The position numbers and the translations under genes are program-made. A stretch of DNA of 64,000 bases from Catellatospora sp. KI3. GTDB lineage: Bacteria > Actinomycetota > Actinomycetes > Mycobacteriales > Micromonosporaceae. Below are positions 8,829 through 19,453 of this stretch, one piece after another; within the stretch, counting starts at the first letter, position 1, and each line of letters opens with the position of its first letter. The DNA lies in the NCBI RefSeq assembly GCF_029948125.1, contig NZ_JASAMB010000006.1, forward strand, positions 248,001 to 312,000. Reading direction: 5' to 3'. The notes under the pieces were generated by a model. That model worked only from the letters and a program-made list of their open reading frames with translations, did not search any database and was not told the origin of the DNA.

Positions 8829-11302
8829 TGAGCCAGGAAGTACAGAAGCACACCGACACCGTCAAGCTGACCATCGACGGGATCGAGGTGGTCGCGCCCA
8901 AGGGCGAGCTGGTCATCCGGACCGCCGAGCGGCTCGGCATCGACATCCCGCGGTTCTGCGACCACCCGCTGCTGGCCCCGGCCGGCGCCTGCCGGCAGTG
9001 CCTGGTGGACGTCGAGGGCCAGCGCAAGCCGGTCGCCTCCTGCACCCAGACCGTCGCCGACGGCATGGTGGTGAAGACGCAGCTCACCTCCGAGGTCGCC
9101 CGCAAGGCGCAGGAGGGTGTGATGGAGCTGCTGCTCATCAACCACCCGCTCGACTGCCCGATGTGCGACAAGGGCGGCGAGTGCCCGCTGCAGAACCAGG
9201 CGATGCAGGTCGGCCGCCCGGAGTCGCGCTTCCACGAGCACAAGCGCGAGTACGAGAAGCCGATCAACATCTCGTCGCAGGTGCTGCTGGACCGCGAGCG
9301 CTGCGTGCTCTGCCAGCGCTGCACCCGGTTCTCCGAGGAGATCGCGGGCGACAAGTTCATCGACCTGATGGACCGGTCCTCGGCCGAGCAGATCGGCATC
9401 TACCGGGACGCGGCCTTCGGCCACCCGCACGCCCACGGCACGATCGACGAGCTGGCGTACGACCAGGAGGAGCCGGAGTCGGGCGACGTGCCCTTCAACT
9501 CCTACTTCTCCGGCAACACCATCCAGATCTGCCCGGTCGGCGCGCTCACCAGCGAGCAGTACCGCTTCCGCGCCCGGCCGTTCGACCTGGTGTCGAGCCC
9601 GAGCGTGTGCGAGCACTGCTCCTCGGGCTGCGACCAGCGCACCGACCACCGCCGCGGCAAGGTGCTGCGCCGCCTGGCCGGCAACGACCCGCAGGTCAAC
9701 GAGGAGTGGAACTGCGACAAGGGCCGGTGGGGCTTCCGCTACGCCACGGCCTTCGACCGGCTCACCACCCCGCTGGTGCGCGACACCGAGACCGGTGAGC
9801 TGCGCGAGGCGTCCTGGACCGAGGCGCTGCGCGTCGCGGCCGAAGGCCTGCGCGCGGCGCGCGACGGCGCGTACGGCGTCGGCGTGCTGACCGGCGGCCG
9901 CCTGACCGTCGAGGACGCCTACGCGTACGCCAAGTTCACCCGCGTGGTGCTGGGCAGCAACGACATCGACTTCCGGGCGCGCCCGCTGAGCGCCGAGGAG
10001 GCCGACTTCCTGGCCTCGTCGGTGGTCGGCGAGACGGGCGTGACCTACACCGACCTGGAGCAGGCCAAGCACGTGGTGCTGGTCGGCTTCGAGCCGGAGG
10101 AGGAGAGCCCGATCGTCCTGCTGCGCCTGCGCAAGACGGCGGCCAAGCGGAAGCTCAAGGTCACCTCGGTGGCGCCGTTCCTCACCCGGGGCGCGGAGAA
10201 GGCCGGCGCCTCGCTGGCCGAGTGCGTCCCCGGTGGCGAAGCGGCCGTCCTGGGCAACCTGGAGGGCGTCGACCCGGGCACCGTGATCCTGGTCGGCGAG
10301 CGGCTGGCCACCGTACGCGGCGGCTTCTCGGCCGCGGCGGCGCTGGCCGCGCGGACCGGCGCGAAGCTGGCCTGGGTGCCGCGCCGCGCCGGTGACCGGG
10401 GTGCCGTGGACGCGGGCTGCCTGCCCAACCTGCTGCCGGGCGGCCGCCCGGTCGGCGACGCCGCCGCGCGGGCCGAACTGGCCGGTGCCTGGGGCGTGGC
10501 CGCGGGAGTCATCTCCAGCAAGCCGGGCCGCGACACCGACGCGATCCTGGCCGCCGCCGCGGCGGGCAAGCTGGGCGCGCTGGTCGTGGCGGGCGTGGAC
10601 CCGTCCGACCTGGCCGACCCGAAGGCCGCCGACGAGGCGCTGGACAAGGTCGGCTTCCTGGTCTCGCTGGAGCAGCGGATGAGCGGCGTCGCCCGCAGGG
10701 CCGACGTGGTCTTCCCGGTCGCCGTCGACGCGGAGAAGTCCGGCTCGTACGTCAACTGGGAGGGCCGCCTGCGCACGTTCGAGCAGGCGCTGGAGACCCC
10801 GAACACCGGCGCCAAGCTGACCGACGGCCGGGTGCTGGACGCGCTGGCGTCCCAGCTCGGCGTGGTCCTGGGCGTCGCCGACGTCCTGGCCGTACGCCGC
10901 GAGCTGGGCAGCCTGCCCGCGACCGCGGCGCCGCGCCCGTCGGCTCCGGCCGAGGTGGGTGCCGCGGCTCCGTCGCTCAAGGACGGCGAGGCCATCCTGG
11001 CGACCTGGGCCCAGCTGATCGACCTGGGCAGCATGACCGACGGCGACGAGGTGCTGGCCGGCACCGCCCGCCCGCCGGTGGTGCGCCTGTCCAAGGCCCG
11101 CGCCGCCGCGCTGGGCGTCGCCGACGGCGACCCGGTGACGGTCGGGACCGCGCGGGGTGCGATCACCCTGCCGGCCGCGCTCACCGAGCTCTCCGACGAC
11201 GTCGTCTGGCTGCCGACCAATTCGCCGGGCTCCACCCTGCGGCGCACGCTGGGCGTGTCCGCCGGCGCGGTGGTCACCGTCACCGGAGGAACCAAGAAAT
11301 GA
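8828..11302 (+). CDS. nuoG: NADH-quinone oxidoreductase subunit G
   Basis: An 824-residue subunit carrying a chain of iron-sulfur clusters. Residues about 12-90 are a plant-type ferredoxin domain ([2Fe-2S] N1b; [21 protein letters not shown]). It is followed by the His/Cys N5 motif with [13 protein letters not shown] and by the N4 set CVLCQRC. A further CEHCSSGC...NCDKGR group near residue 258 corresponds to the N7 cluster found in some bacteria. The rest is a molybdopterin-oxidoreductase-like domain that no longer binds molybdopterin in this family. The C-terminus has the MopB-type ligand-binding fold. It overlaps nuoH by four bases. Confidence 0.96.
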   Translation: MSQEVQKHTDTVKLTIDGIEVVAPKGELVIRTAERLGIDIPRFCDHPLLAPAGACRQCLVDVEGQRKPVASCTQTVADGMVVKTQLTSEVARKAQEGVMELLLINHPLDCPMCDKGGECPLQNQAMQVGRPESRFHEHKREYEKPINISSQVLLDRERCVLCQRCTRFSEEIAGDKFIDLMDRSSAEQIGIYRDAAFGHPHAHGTIDELAYDQEEPESGDVPFNSYFSGNTIQICPVGALTSEQYRFRARPFDLVSSPSVCEHCSSGCDQRTDHRRGKVLRRLAGNDPQVNEEWNCDKGRWGFRYATAFDRLTTPLVRDTETGELREASWTEALRVAAEGLRAARDGAYGVGVLTGGRLTVEDAYAYAKFTRVVLGSNDIDFRARPLSAEEADFLASSVVGETGVTYTDLEQAKHVVLVGFEPEEESPIVLLRLRKTAAKRKLKVTSVAPFLTRGAEKAGASLAECVPGGEAAVLGNLEGVDPGTVILVGERLATVRGGFSAAAALAARTGAKLAWVPRRAGDRGAVDAGCLPNLLPGGRPVGDAAARAELAGAWGVAAGVISSKPGRDTDAILAAAAAGKLGALVVAGVDPSDLADPKAADEALDKVGFLVSLEQRMSGVARRADVVFPVAVDAEKSGSYVNWEGRLRTFEQALETPNTGAKLTDGRVLDALASQLGVVLGVADVLAVRRELGSLPATAAPRPSAPAEVGAAAPSLKDGEAILATWAQLIDLGSMTDGDEVLAGTARPPVVRLSKARAAALGVADGDPVTVGTARGAITLPAALTELSDDVVWLPTNSPGSTLRRTLGVSAGAVVTVTGGTKK

Positions 11303-12669
11303 TCCTCTCCCTTTTGTCCGACGTGCCGCCGCTGACTCCGCTCGGTGGCGACCCGACGCTGGAGGACTTCGGCAAGGACCCCTGGTGGATCGTCCTCATC
11401 AAGGTCCTGGCGGTCTTCGTCTTCCTCGTCGTGATGACGCTGTTCACCATCTGGTACGAGCGCCGCGTGGTGGCCCGGATGCAGGTGCGTCCCGGCCCCA
11501 ACCGGCACGGGCCCTTCGGTCTGCTGCAGTCGCTGGCCGACGGCCTGAAGCTGGCGTTCAAGGAAGACATCATGCCGCTCAAGGCGGACAAGATCGTCTT
11601 CTTCATCGCGCCGGTCATCTCGACGGTCTGCGCGTTCACCGCGTTCGCGATCATCCCGTTCGGGCCGATGGTGTCGATGTTCGGCGTGAAGACGCCGATG
11701 CAGCTCACCGACATCCCGGTGGCGGTGCTGCTGGTGCTGGCCTGCTCGGGCATGGGCATCTACGGCATCGTGCTGGGCGGCTGGGCGTCGGGCTCGACGT
11801 ACCCGCTGCTGGGCGGTCTGCGGTCGAGCGCGCAGCTGATCTCGTACGAGGTCGCCATGGGTCTGTCCTTCGTGGCCGTCTTCATGACCGCGGGCACCAT
11901 GAGCACCTCCGGGATCGTGGCCGCGCAGGCGCACGGCGGCGAGGCGTTCGGCTGGCTGCCCACCCCGGGCTGGTTCGCGCTGCTGCTGCTGCCGAGCTTC
12001 GTCATCTACTCGATCTCGGCCGTCGGTGAGACCAACCGCGCCCCGTTCGACCTCCCCGAGGCCGAGTCGGAGCTGGTCGGCGGCTTCCACACCGAGTACT
12101 CGTCGCTGAAGTTCGCGCTGTTCTTCCTGGCCGAGTACATCAACATGGTGACCGTCTCGGCGCTGTGCACCACGCTCTTCCTGGGCGGCTGGCGCGCACC
12201 CGCGCCGATCACCACGGTCTGGGCGGGCGCCAACTCCGGCTGGTGGCCGCTGCTGTGGTTCACCATCAAGGTGCTGCTGCTGCTGTTCGTCTTCGTGTGG
12301 CTGCGCGGCACGCTGCCCCGCCTGCGCTACGACCAGTTCATGCGGTTCGGCTGGAAGGTCCTCATCCCGGTCAACCTGGTGTGGATCCTGGCCCTGGCCG
12401 GCCTGAAGGTGGCGCAGAAGTCGAGCTACAGCACCACCGACAAGCTGATGTTCGTCGGCGTCCCGCTCGCGGTGATCATCCTGCTCGCGCTCTTCTGGCC
12501 CGCCAAGGCCGAGGAGGAGCCGAAGACGGTTCAGGAGCAGGTGGCGGAGCGCCCCGAGGGCAGCTTCCCGCTCCCGCCGATGGACCTGCAGGTGCCGGTC
12601 AGCCCCCGGGCCAAGCGCCTGACGGCCGAGCGCGAGACCGTACCGGCCTCGACCGAGAAGGAGGTGTGA
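11299..12669 (+). CDS. nuoH: NADH-quinone oxidoreductase subunit H
   Basis: A 456-residue membrane subunit (about eight helices) that links the peripheral arm to the proton-pumping arm and closes the quinone chamber. Signatures include [36 protein letters not shown] near residue 50 (two motifs read together) and [22 protein letters not shown] near 235. The C-terminal 60 residues (after [10 protein letters not shown]) are a soluble, charged tail absent in E. coli and typical of actinobacteria. Confidence 0.97.
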   Translation: MILSLLSDVPPLTPLGGDPTLEDFGKDPWWIVLIKVLAVFVFLVVMTLFTIWYERRVVARMQVRPGPNRHGPFGLLQSLADGLKLAFKEDIMPLKADKIVFFIAPVISTVCAFTAFAIIPFGPMVSMFGVKTPMQLTDIPVAVLLVLACSGMGIYGIVLGGWASGSTYPLLGGLRSSAQLISYEVAMGLSFVAVFMTAGTMSTSGIVAAQAHGGEAFGWLPTPGWFALLLLPSFVIYSISAVGETNRAPFDLPEAESELVGGFHTEYSSLKFALFFLAEYINMVTVSALCTTLFLGGWRAPAPITTVWAGANSGWWPLLWFTIKVLLLLFVFVWLRGTLPRLRYDQFMRFGWKVLIPVNLVWILALAGLKVAQKSSYSTTDKLMFVGVPLAVIILLALFWPAKAEEEPKTVQEQVAERPEGSFPLPPMDLQVPVSPRAKRLTAERETVPASTEKEV

Positions 12670-12670
12670 C

Positions 12671-13207
12671 ATGGGTACGTTCATGGGCGGCGTGAAGAGC
12701 TTCGGCGTGACCTTCTCGCACATGTTCAAGAAGACCGTCACCACCGAGTACCCGGAGAAGCCGGACGCCACGGCGCCGCGCTACCACGGCCGGCACATCC
12801 TCAACCGGTGGCCGGACGGCCTGGAGAAGTGCATCGGCTGCGAGCTGTGCGCGTGGGCCTGCCCGGCGGACGCCATCTTCGTCGAGGGTGGCGACAACAC
12901 CGACGACCAGCGCTTCTCGCCCGGCGAGCGGTACGCGTCGAACTACCAGATCAACTACGCGCGCTGCATCTTCTGCGGCCTGTGCATCGAGGCCTGCCCG
13001 ACCCGCTCGCTCACCATGAGCAACGAGTACGAGCTGGCCCGCGACAGCCGCCAGGACCTGATCTTCACGAAGGAGCAGCTGCTCGCGCCGCTGCTGCCCG
13101 GCATGGAGCAGCCGCCGCACGCGATGCGGCTGGGCGCGACGGAGAAGGACTACTACCTGGGTGCGATGAGCAACCCGGGCACGTCGGCAGGGGCTGAGAC
13201 GCGATGA
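12671..13207 (+). CDS. nuoI: NADH-quinone oxidoreductase subunit I
   Basis: A 178-residue ferredoxin-like subunit with clusters N6a and N6b. Both [4Fe-4S] motifs are intact: Cys54, 57, 60, 64 ([11 protein letters not shown]) and Cys99, 102, 105, 109 ([11 protein letters not shown]). The N-terminal amphipathic stretch anchors it to the membrane arm. The ATG lies one base after the nuoH stop. It overlaps nuoJ by four bases. Confidence 0.97.
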   Translation: MGTFMGGVKSFGVTFSHMFKKTVTTEYPEKPDATAPRYHGRHILNRWPDGLEKCIGCELCAWACPADAIFVEGGDNTDDQRFSPGERYASNYQINYARCIFCGLCIEACPTRSLTMSNEYELARDSRQDLIFTKEQLLAPLLPGMEQPPHAMRLGATEKDYYLGAMSNPGTSAGAETR

Positions 13208-13980
13208 CTCTCGCTACTGAGGTGCTCGCCGCCGCGGGCCAGGTCGGGACCGGGGAGAAGGTCGTCTTCTTCATCCTCGCCCCGCTGGCCGTGGTCGGCG
13301 CGCTGGGCATGGTCATCGCCCGCAACGCGGTGCACTCCGCGCTCTGGCTGGTGCTCACCATGCTCAGCCTGGGCGTGTTCTACATCGTGCAGACCGGGCC
13401 GTTCATCGGCATGGTGCAGATCATCGTCTACACCGGCGCCATCATGATGCTGTTCCTGTTCGTGCTGATGCTGGTCGGCCGCGACGCCAGCGACTCGGTG
13501 ATCGAGACGCTGCGCGGCCAGAAGGTCGCCGCGATCATCCTGGGCGTGGGCCTGGCCGGCCTGCTCGGCTTCGGCGTCTACGAGGCCACCCGGGGCATCG
13601 TCCCGGTCGGCCTGGAGGGCGCGAACGCCGCGGGCAACGTCCAGGGCATCGCCAAGCTGCTGTTCACCAAGTACGTCTGGGTCTTCGAGGTTACCAGCGC
13701 CCTGCTGATCACGGCCGCCGTCGGCGCGATGCTGCTGGCGCACCGGGAGCGGGCCGCTGGCGAGCGCGTCGGCCAGGTCGCGATGATGAAGGACCGCTTC
13801 CGGCCGGGCAACTACCCCGGTCCGAAGCCGGGCCCGGGTGTCTTCGCGAACTCGACGTCGGTGGCGACCCCGGCCAAGCTGCCCGACGGCACCCCGGCCG
13901 AGCGCAGCATCTCGCCGATCCTGCCCACCCGTGAGCTGACCGCGGCGGAGATCGCGAACAAGCCCACCGAGGGGAAGTGA
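13204..13980 (+). CDS. nuoJ: NADH-quinone oxidoreductase subunit J
   Basis: A 258-residue membrane subunit with five predicted helices in the first 180 residues, including the conserved TM3 text [22 protein letters not shown] with its pi-bulge Gly/Tyr. The C-terminal 75 residues are soluble and rich in Pro/Thr, longer than in E. coli NuoJ (184 residues). It is coupled to nuoI by ATGA and followed by nuoK after four bases. Confidence 0.95.
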   Translation: MTLATEVLAAAGQVGTGEKVVFFILAPLAVVGALGMVIARNAVHSALWLVLTMLSLGVFYIVQTGPFIGMVQIIVYTGAIMMLFLFVLMLVGRDASDSVIETLRGQKVAAIILGVGLAGLLGFGVYEATRGIVPVGLEGANAAGNVQGIAKLLFTKYVWVFEVTSALLITAAVGAMLLAHRERAAGERVGQVAMMKDRFRPGNYPGPKPGPGVFANSTSVATPAKLPDGTPAERSISPILPTRELTAAEIANKPTEGK

Positions 13981-13984
13981 ACCC

Positions 13985-14284
13985 ATGACCCCCATGTACT
14001 ACATCGTGCTGGCCGCCGTGCTGTTCAGCATCGGCGCGACCGGCGTGCTGATCCGCCGCAACGCCATCGTGCTGTTCATGTGCATCGAGCTCATGCTCAA
14101 CGCGGCGAACCTGGCCCTGGTCACCTTCGCCCGGATGAACGGGACGCTGGACGGCCAGGTCATGGCGTTCTTCTCGATGGTGGTCGCCGCGGCCGAGGTC
14201 GTGGTCGGTCTGGCCATCATCATGTCCATCTTCCGCACGCGGCGCTCGGCGAGCGTCGACGACGCCAACCTGCTGAAGTACTGA
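13985..14284 (+). CDS. nuoK: NADH-quinone oxidoreductase subunit K
   Basis: A 99-residue three-helix subunit homologous to MrpC of the cation antiporters. The two buried glutamates of the proton path are visible in the [14 protein letters not shown] and [11 protein letters not shown] helices. The length is typical. It is followed by nuoL after seven bases. Confidence 0.96.
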   Translation: MTPMYYIVLAAVLFSIGATGVLIRRNAIVLFMCIELMLNAANLALVTFARMNGTLDGQVMAFFSMVVAAAEVVVGLAIIMSIFRTRRSASVDDANLLKY

Positions 14285-14291
14285 GGCGGAC

Positions 14292-16247
14292 ATGGTTGCA
14301 ACTCTGATCAACGAGCAGGCGGAGGCGGTCGTGTACGCGCCCGCCACCGGCCTGCTGTCGTACATGTGGCTGCTCATCGCCATCCCGGCGGTCAGCGCGC
14401 TGATCCTGCTGCTGGCGGGCAAGGCCGCGAACCGCTGGGGCCACTGGCTCGGCGTCGCCTCGGTCCTCGCCTCCTTCGTGCTCGGCCTGACCCTCTTCTT
14501 CCAGCTGCGCAACCTGGAGAACCGGTCGGTCGTCGAGAACCTCTACAGCTTCATCCCGGTGGGCAACCTGCGGGTGGACTTCGGGCTGCTGTTCGACCCG
14601 CTGGCGGCGTGCTTCGTGCTGCTGATCACGGGCGTCGGCTTCCTGATCCACCTGTACGCCACCGGCTACATGGCCCACGACGAGGGACGTCGCCGCTTCT
14701 TCGGCTACTTCAACCTCTTCATCGCGGCGATGCTGCTGCTGGTGCTGGGCAACAACTACGTGATGCTGTACTTCGGCTGGGAGGGCGTCGGTCTGGCGTC
14801 GTACCTGCTGATCTCCTTCTGGTACGGCCGCCCGGCCGCCGCGACCGCGGGCAAGAAGGCGTTCCTGATGAACCGCGTCGGCGACGCGGGCCTGGTCCTG
14901 GGCATCTTCCTGATGTTCGCCTGGCTCGGCTCGACGAACTACGAGGTCGTCTTCAACAACATCGGGACGCTGGGCAGCACCACGGTGCTGCTGATCGGCC
15001 TGGCGCTGCTCGCCGGCGCCTGCGGCAAGTCGGGCCAGTTCCCGCTGCAGGCGTGGCTGCCCGACGCGATGGAGGGCCCGACCCCGGTCTCGGCCCTGAT
15101 CCACGCCGCGACGATGGTGACCGCCGGTGTGTACCTGATCGCGCGCTCCAACCCGATCTTCTCGGAGAACACGACGCTGCAGACGGTCGTCGTCAGCGTC
15201 GGCGCGATCACGCTGCTGCTCGGCTGCATCATCGGCACGGCCAAGGACGACATCAAGCGGGTCCTCGCCTGGTCGACGGTCTCGCAGATCGGCTACATGT
15301 TCCTGGGCGTCGGGCTGGGCGGCGGCGCGTACGCGCTGGCCATCATCCACCTGCTGGCGCACGGCTTCTTCAAGGCCAACATGTTCCTCGGCGCCGGTTC
15401 GGTCATGCACGGCATGAACGACCAGGTGGACATCCGCCGCTTCGGCGGGCTGTACAAGTACATGCGGATCACCTGGCTCACCTTCATGATGGGCTGGCTG
15501 GCGATCATCGGCATCCCGCCGCTGAGTGGCTTCTTCACCAAGGAGCCGATCATCGTGGCCGCGTTCTCGCGGCCCGGCTGGACCGGCTGGCTGTTCGGCC
15601 TGGCCGCCCTGCTCGGCGCCGGTCTGACCGCCTTCTACATGACCCGCCTGTTCATCCTGACCTTCCACGGTCCGAAGCGGTGGACCACCGCCAAGGAGGG
15701 TCTGGTCGATCAGCACCCGCACGAGTCGCCCGCGGTCATGACGATCCCGCTGATCCTGCTGGCGCTCGGCTCGATCGTCGCCGGCGGCCTGATGGTCACC
15801 TCGGTGCCGCAGTGGCTGGAGCCGGTCCTCGGCCCGGAGACGGCCGAGCACCCGAAGATCGCGCACGGTGCCCTCACGGCGCTGAGCCTGGTGCTGACGG
15901 TCGCGGGCGCCGGTCTGGCGTACGCGCTGTTCCGCAAGGGCACCGCGCTCACCCCGCAGCCCGCGGGCGTGCTGGTCACCGCGGCCCGCAACAACCTCTA
16001 CACCGACGCCTTCAACGAGGCCGTGTTCGAGAAGCCCGGCAACTGGCTGACCCGACTGCTGGTCTTCGTCGACAACAAGGGTGTCGACGGTCTGGTCAAC
16101 GGGCTCGCGGCGGCGGTCGGCGGCGGTTCGGGCCGGCTGCGGCGGCTGCAGACCGGGTTCGTCCGGTCCTACGCGCTCTCAATGCTGGTCGGCGGGGTGC
16201 TGGTGCTCGGCGCCTTCCTCGCGGTGCAGCTCGGCTGGATGGGATAA
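14292..16247 (+). CDS. nuoL: NADH-quinone oxidoreductase subunit L
   Basis: A 651-residue distal antiporter-like pump subunit with roughly 16 helices and the long lateral helix at the C-terminus. Conserved features are NYVMLYFGWEGVGLASYLLISFWY (carrying the TM5 Glu; quoted as two adjoining motifs), GKSGQFPLQAWLPDAMEGPTPVSALIHAATMV (TM7 Lys region) and KDDIKRVLAWSTVSQIGYMF (TM8 Lys). The start is ATG 14292, with GAGGCGGAC upstream. Confidence 0.96.
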   Translation: MVATLINEQAEAVVYAPATGLLSYMWLLIAIPAVSALILLLAGKAANRWGHWLGVASVLASFVLGLTLFFQLRNLENRSVVENLYSFIPVGNLRVDFGLLFDPLAACFVLLITGVGFLIHLYATGYMAHDEGRRRFFGYFNLFIAAMLLLVLGNNYVMLYFGWEGVGLASYLLISFWYGRPAAATAGKKAFLMNRVGDAGLVLGIFLMFAWLGSTNYEVVFNNIGTLGSTTVLLIGLALLAGACGKSGQFPLQAWLPDAMEGPTPVSALIHAATMVTAGVYLIARSNPIFSENTTLQTVVVSVGAITLLLGCIIGTAKDDIKRVLAWSTVSQIGYMFLGVGLGGGAYALAIIHLLAHGFFKANMFLGAGSVMHGMNDQVDIRRFGGLYKYMRITWLTFMMGWLAIIGIPPLSGFFTKEPIIVAAFSRPGWTGWLFGLAALLGAGLTAFYMTRLFILTFHGPKRWTTAKEGLVDQHPHESPAVMTIPLILLALGSIVAGGLMVTSVPQWLEPVLGPETAEHPKIAHGALTALSLVLTVAGAGLAYALFRKGTALTPQPAGVLVTAARNNLYTDAFNEAVFEKPGNWLTRLLVFVDNKGVDGLVNGLAAAVGGGSGRLRRLQTGFVRSYALSMLVGGVLVLGAFLAVQLGWMG

Positions 16248-16249
16248 CG

Positions 16250-17794
16250 ATGAAATACCTGTCAATCCTGACGCTCGTACCGCTGGTCGGTGCGCTGGCG
16301 GTGGCGTTCGTGCCGCGCAGCAGGCCGCAGCTGGCCAAGCAGTTGGCGATGCTGGTCTCGCTGGTGGTGCTCGGCGTGGCGGTCGCCACCTGGCTGGCCT
16401 TCAAGACCGGTGCGGGCGCCCCGCGCCTGCAGCTGCAGGAGTCCTACAACTGGATCCCCGCCTGGGGTGCCAAGTTCGCGTTCGGCGTGGACGGCATCGC
16501 CCTGGTGATGATCGCTCTGATCGCGCTGCTGGTGCCGCTGGTGATCCTGTCCGGCTGGCACGACGCCGAGCGCAGCCAGCGCAGCGTCCCGGCGTACTTC
16601 GCGCTGCTGCTGGCGCTCGAAGGCATGATGATCGGCAACTTCGTCGCGACCGACGTGCTGATGTTCTACCTGTTCTTCGAGCTGATGCTGGTCCCGATGT
16701 ACTTCCTCATCGGCTCCTTCGGCTCCGACGTGCAGCCCAAGCAGCGCCAGTACGCCGCGGTGAAGTTCTTCCTGTACTCGCTGGTCGGCGGCCTGTTCAT
16801 GCTGGCCGCCGTCATCGGCCTGTGGGTGCTGGGCGGACACACCTTCGACTGGCAGACGCTGACCGACGCGGAGTTCGCCACCAACGCGCAGCGGTGGCTG
16901 TTCCTCGGGTTCTTCCTGGCGTTCGCCATCAAGGCGCCGTTCTTCCCGTTCCACACCTGGCTGCCCGACGCGGGCGGCGCGGCTCCGGCCGGTGCCGCGG
17001 CGCTGCTGGTCGGCGTGATGGACAAGGTCGGCACCTTCGGCATCCTGCGCTACTGCCTGCCGCTGTTCCCGGAGGCGTCGCGCTGGTTCGCGCCGTGGGC
17101 GATCGCGCTGTCGCTGGTCGGCATCATCTACGCGGCGCTGCTCGCGGTCGGCCAGAACGACCTCAAGCGCCTGGTCAGCTACACCTCGATCGCGCACTTC
17201 GGCTTCATCGGCATCGGCATCTTCGCCTTCACCATCCAGGCGGGCAGCGGCTCGGTGCTGTACATGCTGAACCACGGTCTGGCCACCGGCCTGCTGTTCC
17301 TGGTCGTGGGCATGTTCGTGGCCCGGCGCGGCAGCACGATGATCGGCGACTTCGGCGGCGCGGGCAAGCTGGTGCCGGTCCTGGCGGGCGTCTTCTTCAT
17401 CGCCGGCATGGCCTCGCTGGCCCTGCCGGGCCTGGCCCCGTTCGTCAGCGAGTTCCTGGTGCTGATCGGCACGTTCACCGTCAACAAGACGGTGGCGGTG
17501 ATCGCGACGGTCGGCATCATCCTGGCCGCGGCGTACGTGCTGTGGATGGTGCAGCGCACCACCCAGGGCACGCTCAACGACAAGCTCCGGGACATCGAGC
17601 CGATGAAGAAGGACCTGTCGCTGCGTGAGGGCGTCGTCGTGGCGCCGCTGATCGCGCTGCTGCTGGTGCTCGGCTTCTACCCGAAGCCGGTCCTCGACGT
17701 GATCAACCCGGCGGTGCAGGCCACCCTGAACGGCGTGGTCAGCCCGGAGCGGTCTGACCCGGCGCCCGCCACCACTGTGGAAGCAGGAAAGTGA
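16250..17794 (+). CDS. nuoM: NADH-quinone oxidoreductase subunit M
   Basis: A 514-residue antiporter-like pump subunit between NuoL and NuoN. Key blocks are the TM5 Glu in FYLFFELMLVPMYFLIG, KAPFFPFHTWLPDAGGAAP (TM7 Lys region) and QNDLKRLVSYTSIAHFGFI (TM8 Lys). The ATG at 16250 follows the nuoL stop by two bases, with GGGATAACG in place of a strong ribosome site, so translation probably depends on coupling. Confidence 0.96.
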   Translation: MKYLSILTLVPLVGALAVAFVPRSRPQLAKQLAMLVSLVVLGVAVATWLAFKTGAGAPRLQLQESYNWIPAWGAKFAFGVDGIALVMIALIALLVPLVILSGWHDAERSQRSVPAYFALLLALEGMMIGNFVATDVLMFYLFFELMLVPMYFLIGSFGSDVQPKQRQYAAVKFFLYSLVGGLFMLAAVIGLWVLGGHTFDWQTLTDAEFATNAQRWLFLGFFLAFAIKAPFFPFHTWLPDAGGAAPAGAAALLVGVMDKVGTFGILRYCLPLFPEASRWFAPWAIALSLVGIIYAALLAVGQNDLKRLVSYTSIAHFGFIGIGIFAFTIQAGSGSVLYMLNHGLATGLLFLVVGMFVARRGSTMIGDFGGAGKLVPVLAGVFFIAGMASLALPGLAPFVSEFLVLIGTFTVNKTVAVIATVGIILAAAYVLWMVQRTTQGTLNDKLRDIEPMKKDLSLREGVVVAPLIALLLVLGFYPKPVLDVINPAVQATLNGVVSPERSDPAPATTVEAGK

Positions 17795-17796
17795 CC

Positions 17797-19347
17797 ATGG
17801 GCGACACCATCTCGTTCCCGCATCTGGACTACGCCGCACTGTGGCCGATGCTGATCCTCTTCGGCGCGGCGTGCGTCGGGGTGCTCGTCGAGGCGTTCGT
17901 GCCGAAGGCGTGGCGCAACACCGTACAGCTGGTGCTCAGCCTGCTGGCGATGGGTGCCGCGCTGGTCATGGTGATCAAGCGGGCCGCGGCCGGCGTGACC
18001 GCCGCCAACGCCCACACCGCCTCCGACGCGATCTCGATCGACAAGGCGGGCCTGTTCCTGCAGGGCGCGCTGCTGGTGCTCGGCATCGTCTCGCTGCTGC
18101 TGATCGGTGAGCGGACGCTGGAGACCGGCGGCCCGTTCGTGGCGCAGGCTGCGATCACCGTCGGCTCCGAGGCCGACCGCCGCCAGGCCGCCCGGGAGTC
18201 CGGCGCGACCGAGGTGTACCCGCTGGCGCTGTTCGCGCTGGCCGGCATGCTGCTGTTCGTGACCGCGAACGACCTGCTGGTCATGTTCGTGGCGCTGGAG
18301 GTCTTCTCGCTGCCGCTGTACCTGCTCTGCGCACTGGCCCGCCGCAAGCGGCTGCTGTCGCAGGAGGCCGCGGTGAAGTACTTCCTGCTCGGCGCGTTCG
18401 CCTCGGCGTTCTTCCTGTTCGGCGTGGCCATGGTCTACGGCTTCGCCAACGCGGTCGACTTCAACTCCATCCACGCCAACATCAGCACCTCGGACAAGCC
18501 GTTCGCGCTGCTGCTGATCGGCCTGGCGATGCTGGCGATCGGCCTGCTGTTCAAGGTGGCCGCGGTGCCGTTCCACGTGTGGACGCCCGACGTCTACCAG
18601 GGCGCGCCGACCCCGGTCACCGCGTTCATGGCGGCCTGCACCAAGGCGGCGGCCTTCGGCGGCCTGGCCCGCGTGCTGTACGTCGGCTTCGACCGCAGCA
18701 ACTGGAACTTCACCCCGGTGCTGGGCGTCATCGCGGTGCTGACGATGCTCGTCGGCGCGGTGCTGGCGGTCACCCAGACCGACCTCAAGCGGCTGCTGGC
18801 CTACTCCTCGGTGGCCAACGCCGGTTACCTGCTGGTCGGGGTGCTGGGCGGCGGTGCGGCGGGCCTGAGCAGCATGCTGTTCTACCTCGTCGCGTACGGC
18901 TTCGCCATCATCGCCGCGTTCGCGCTGCTGACCCTGGTGCGCGACGCCGACGGCGAGGCCACCCACCTGTCCCGCTGGGCGGGCCTGGGGCGGCGGTCGC
19001 CGTTCTTCGCCAGCGTCTTCACCTTCCTGCTGCTGGCCTTCGCCGGTCTGCCGCTGACCAGCGGTTTCACCGCGAAGTTCGCGGTGTTCGGGGCGGCCAT
19101 CGGCGGCGGGCAGACCTGGCTGGTGCTGTTCGGTGTGCTCAGCAGCATCATCCTGGCCTTCCCGTACCTGCGGGTGATCGTGATGATGTGGCTGTCCGAG
19201 CCGGGCGACACCACGCCCAGCGTGTCCATCCCGGGCGCGCTGACCTCGGCCGCGCTGATGGTCGGCGTGCTGGTGACGCTGCTGCTCGGCGTCGCGCCCA
19301 GCTCGCTGCTGGACCTGGCGAACAACGCCGCGTCGTTCGTCCGCTGA
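17797..19347 (+). CDS. nuoN: NADH-quinone oxidoreductase subunit N
   Basis: A 516-residue antiporter-like subunit, the last gene of the operon. The Glu of the TM5 motif LEVFSLPLYLLCALARRKRLLSQE, the Lys of LLFKVAAVPFHVWTPDVYQGAPTPVT and the Lys of TQTDLKRLLAYSSVANAGYLL are all present. AGGAAAG at 17784-17790 fits the ATG at 17797 better than the GTG at 17791, which overlaps the nuoM stop. A strong hairpin follows at 19379-19420. Confidence 0.95.
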   Translation: MGDTISFPHLDYAALWPMLILFGAACVGVLVEAFVPKAWRNTVQLVLSLLAMGAALVMVIKRAAAGVTAANAHTASDAISIDKAGLFLQGALLVLGIVSLLLIGERTLETGGPFVAQAAITVGSEADRRQAARESGATEVYPLALFALAGMLLFVTANDLLVMFVALEVFSLPLYLLCALARRKRLLSQEAAVKYFLLGAFASAFFLFGVAMVYGFANAVDFNSIHANISTSDKPFALLLIGLAMLAIGLLFKVAAVPFHVWTPDVYQGAPTPVTAFMAACTKAAAFGGLARVLYVGFDRSNWNFTPVLGVIAVLTMLVGAVLAVTQTDLKRLLAYSSVANAGYLLVGVLGGGAAGLSSMLFYLVAYGFAIIAAFALLTLVRDADGEATHLSRWAGLGRRSPFFASVFTFLLLAFAGLPLTSGFTAKFAVFGAAIGGGQTWLVLFGVLSSIILAFPYLRVIVMMWLSEPGDTTPSVSIPGALTSAALMVGVLVTLLLGVAPSSLLDLANNAASFVR

Positions 19348-19378
19348 TCGGTTTCGACCAGTAAGAAACGGTAAGTCC

Positions 19379-19420
19379 GAAGCTCCCCCCACGGTCTGTC
19401 GAAGGCATGGGGGGAGCTTC
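19379..19420 (+). terminator. Hairpin terminator of the nuo operon
   Basis: Perfect 13-bp arms, GAAGCTCCCCCCA (19379-19391) and its complement (19408-19420), enclose a 16-base loop 31 bp after the nuoN stop. There is no T-run, as is common in high-GC actinobacteria. Confidence 0.75.
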
Positions 19421-19453
19421 GATCATGTGTGAGTCATGTGGCATCGTGGGGGC

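Noticed and set aside
10045-12771. A 908-codon open frame opposite nuoG and nuoH, and many similar long frames opposite or alongside other genes
   Set aside because: Composition is Arg/His/Gln- or Ala/Pro/Ser-rich with no domains; it follows from codon bias of the real genes in very GC-rich DNA.
14366-17794. A 1142-codon frame that looks like a fused nuoL-nuoM protein
   Set aside because: The first part is an out-of-frame reading of nuoL; only the part from ATG 16250 is NuoM.
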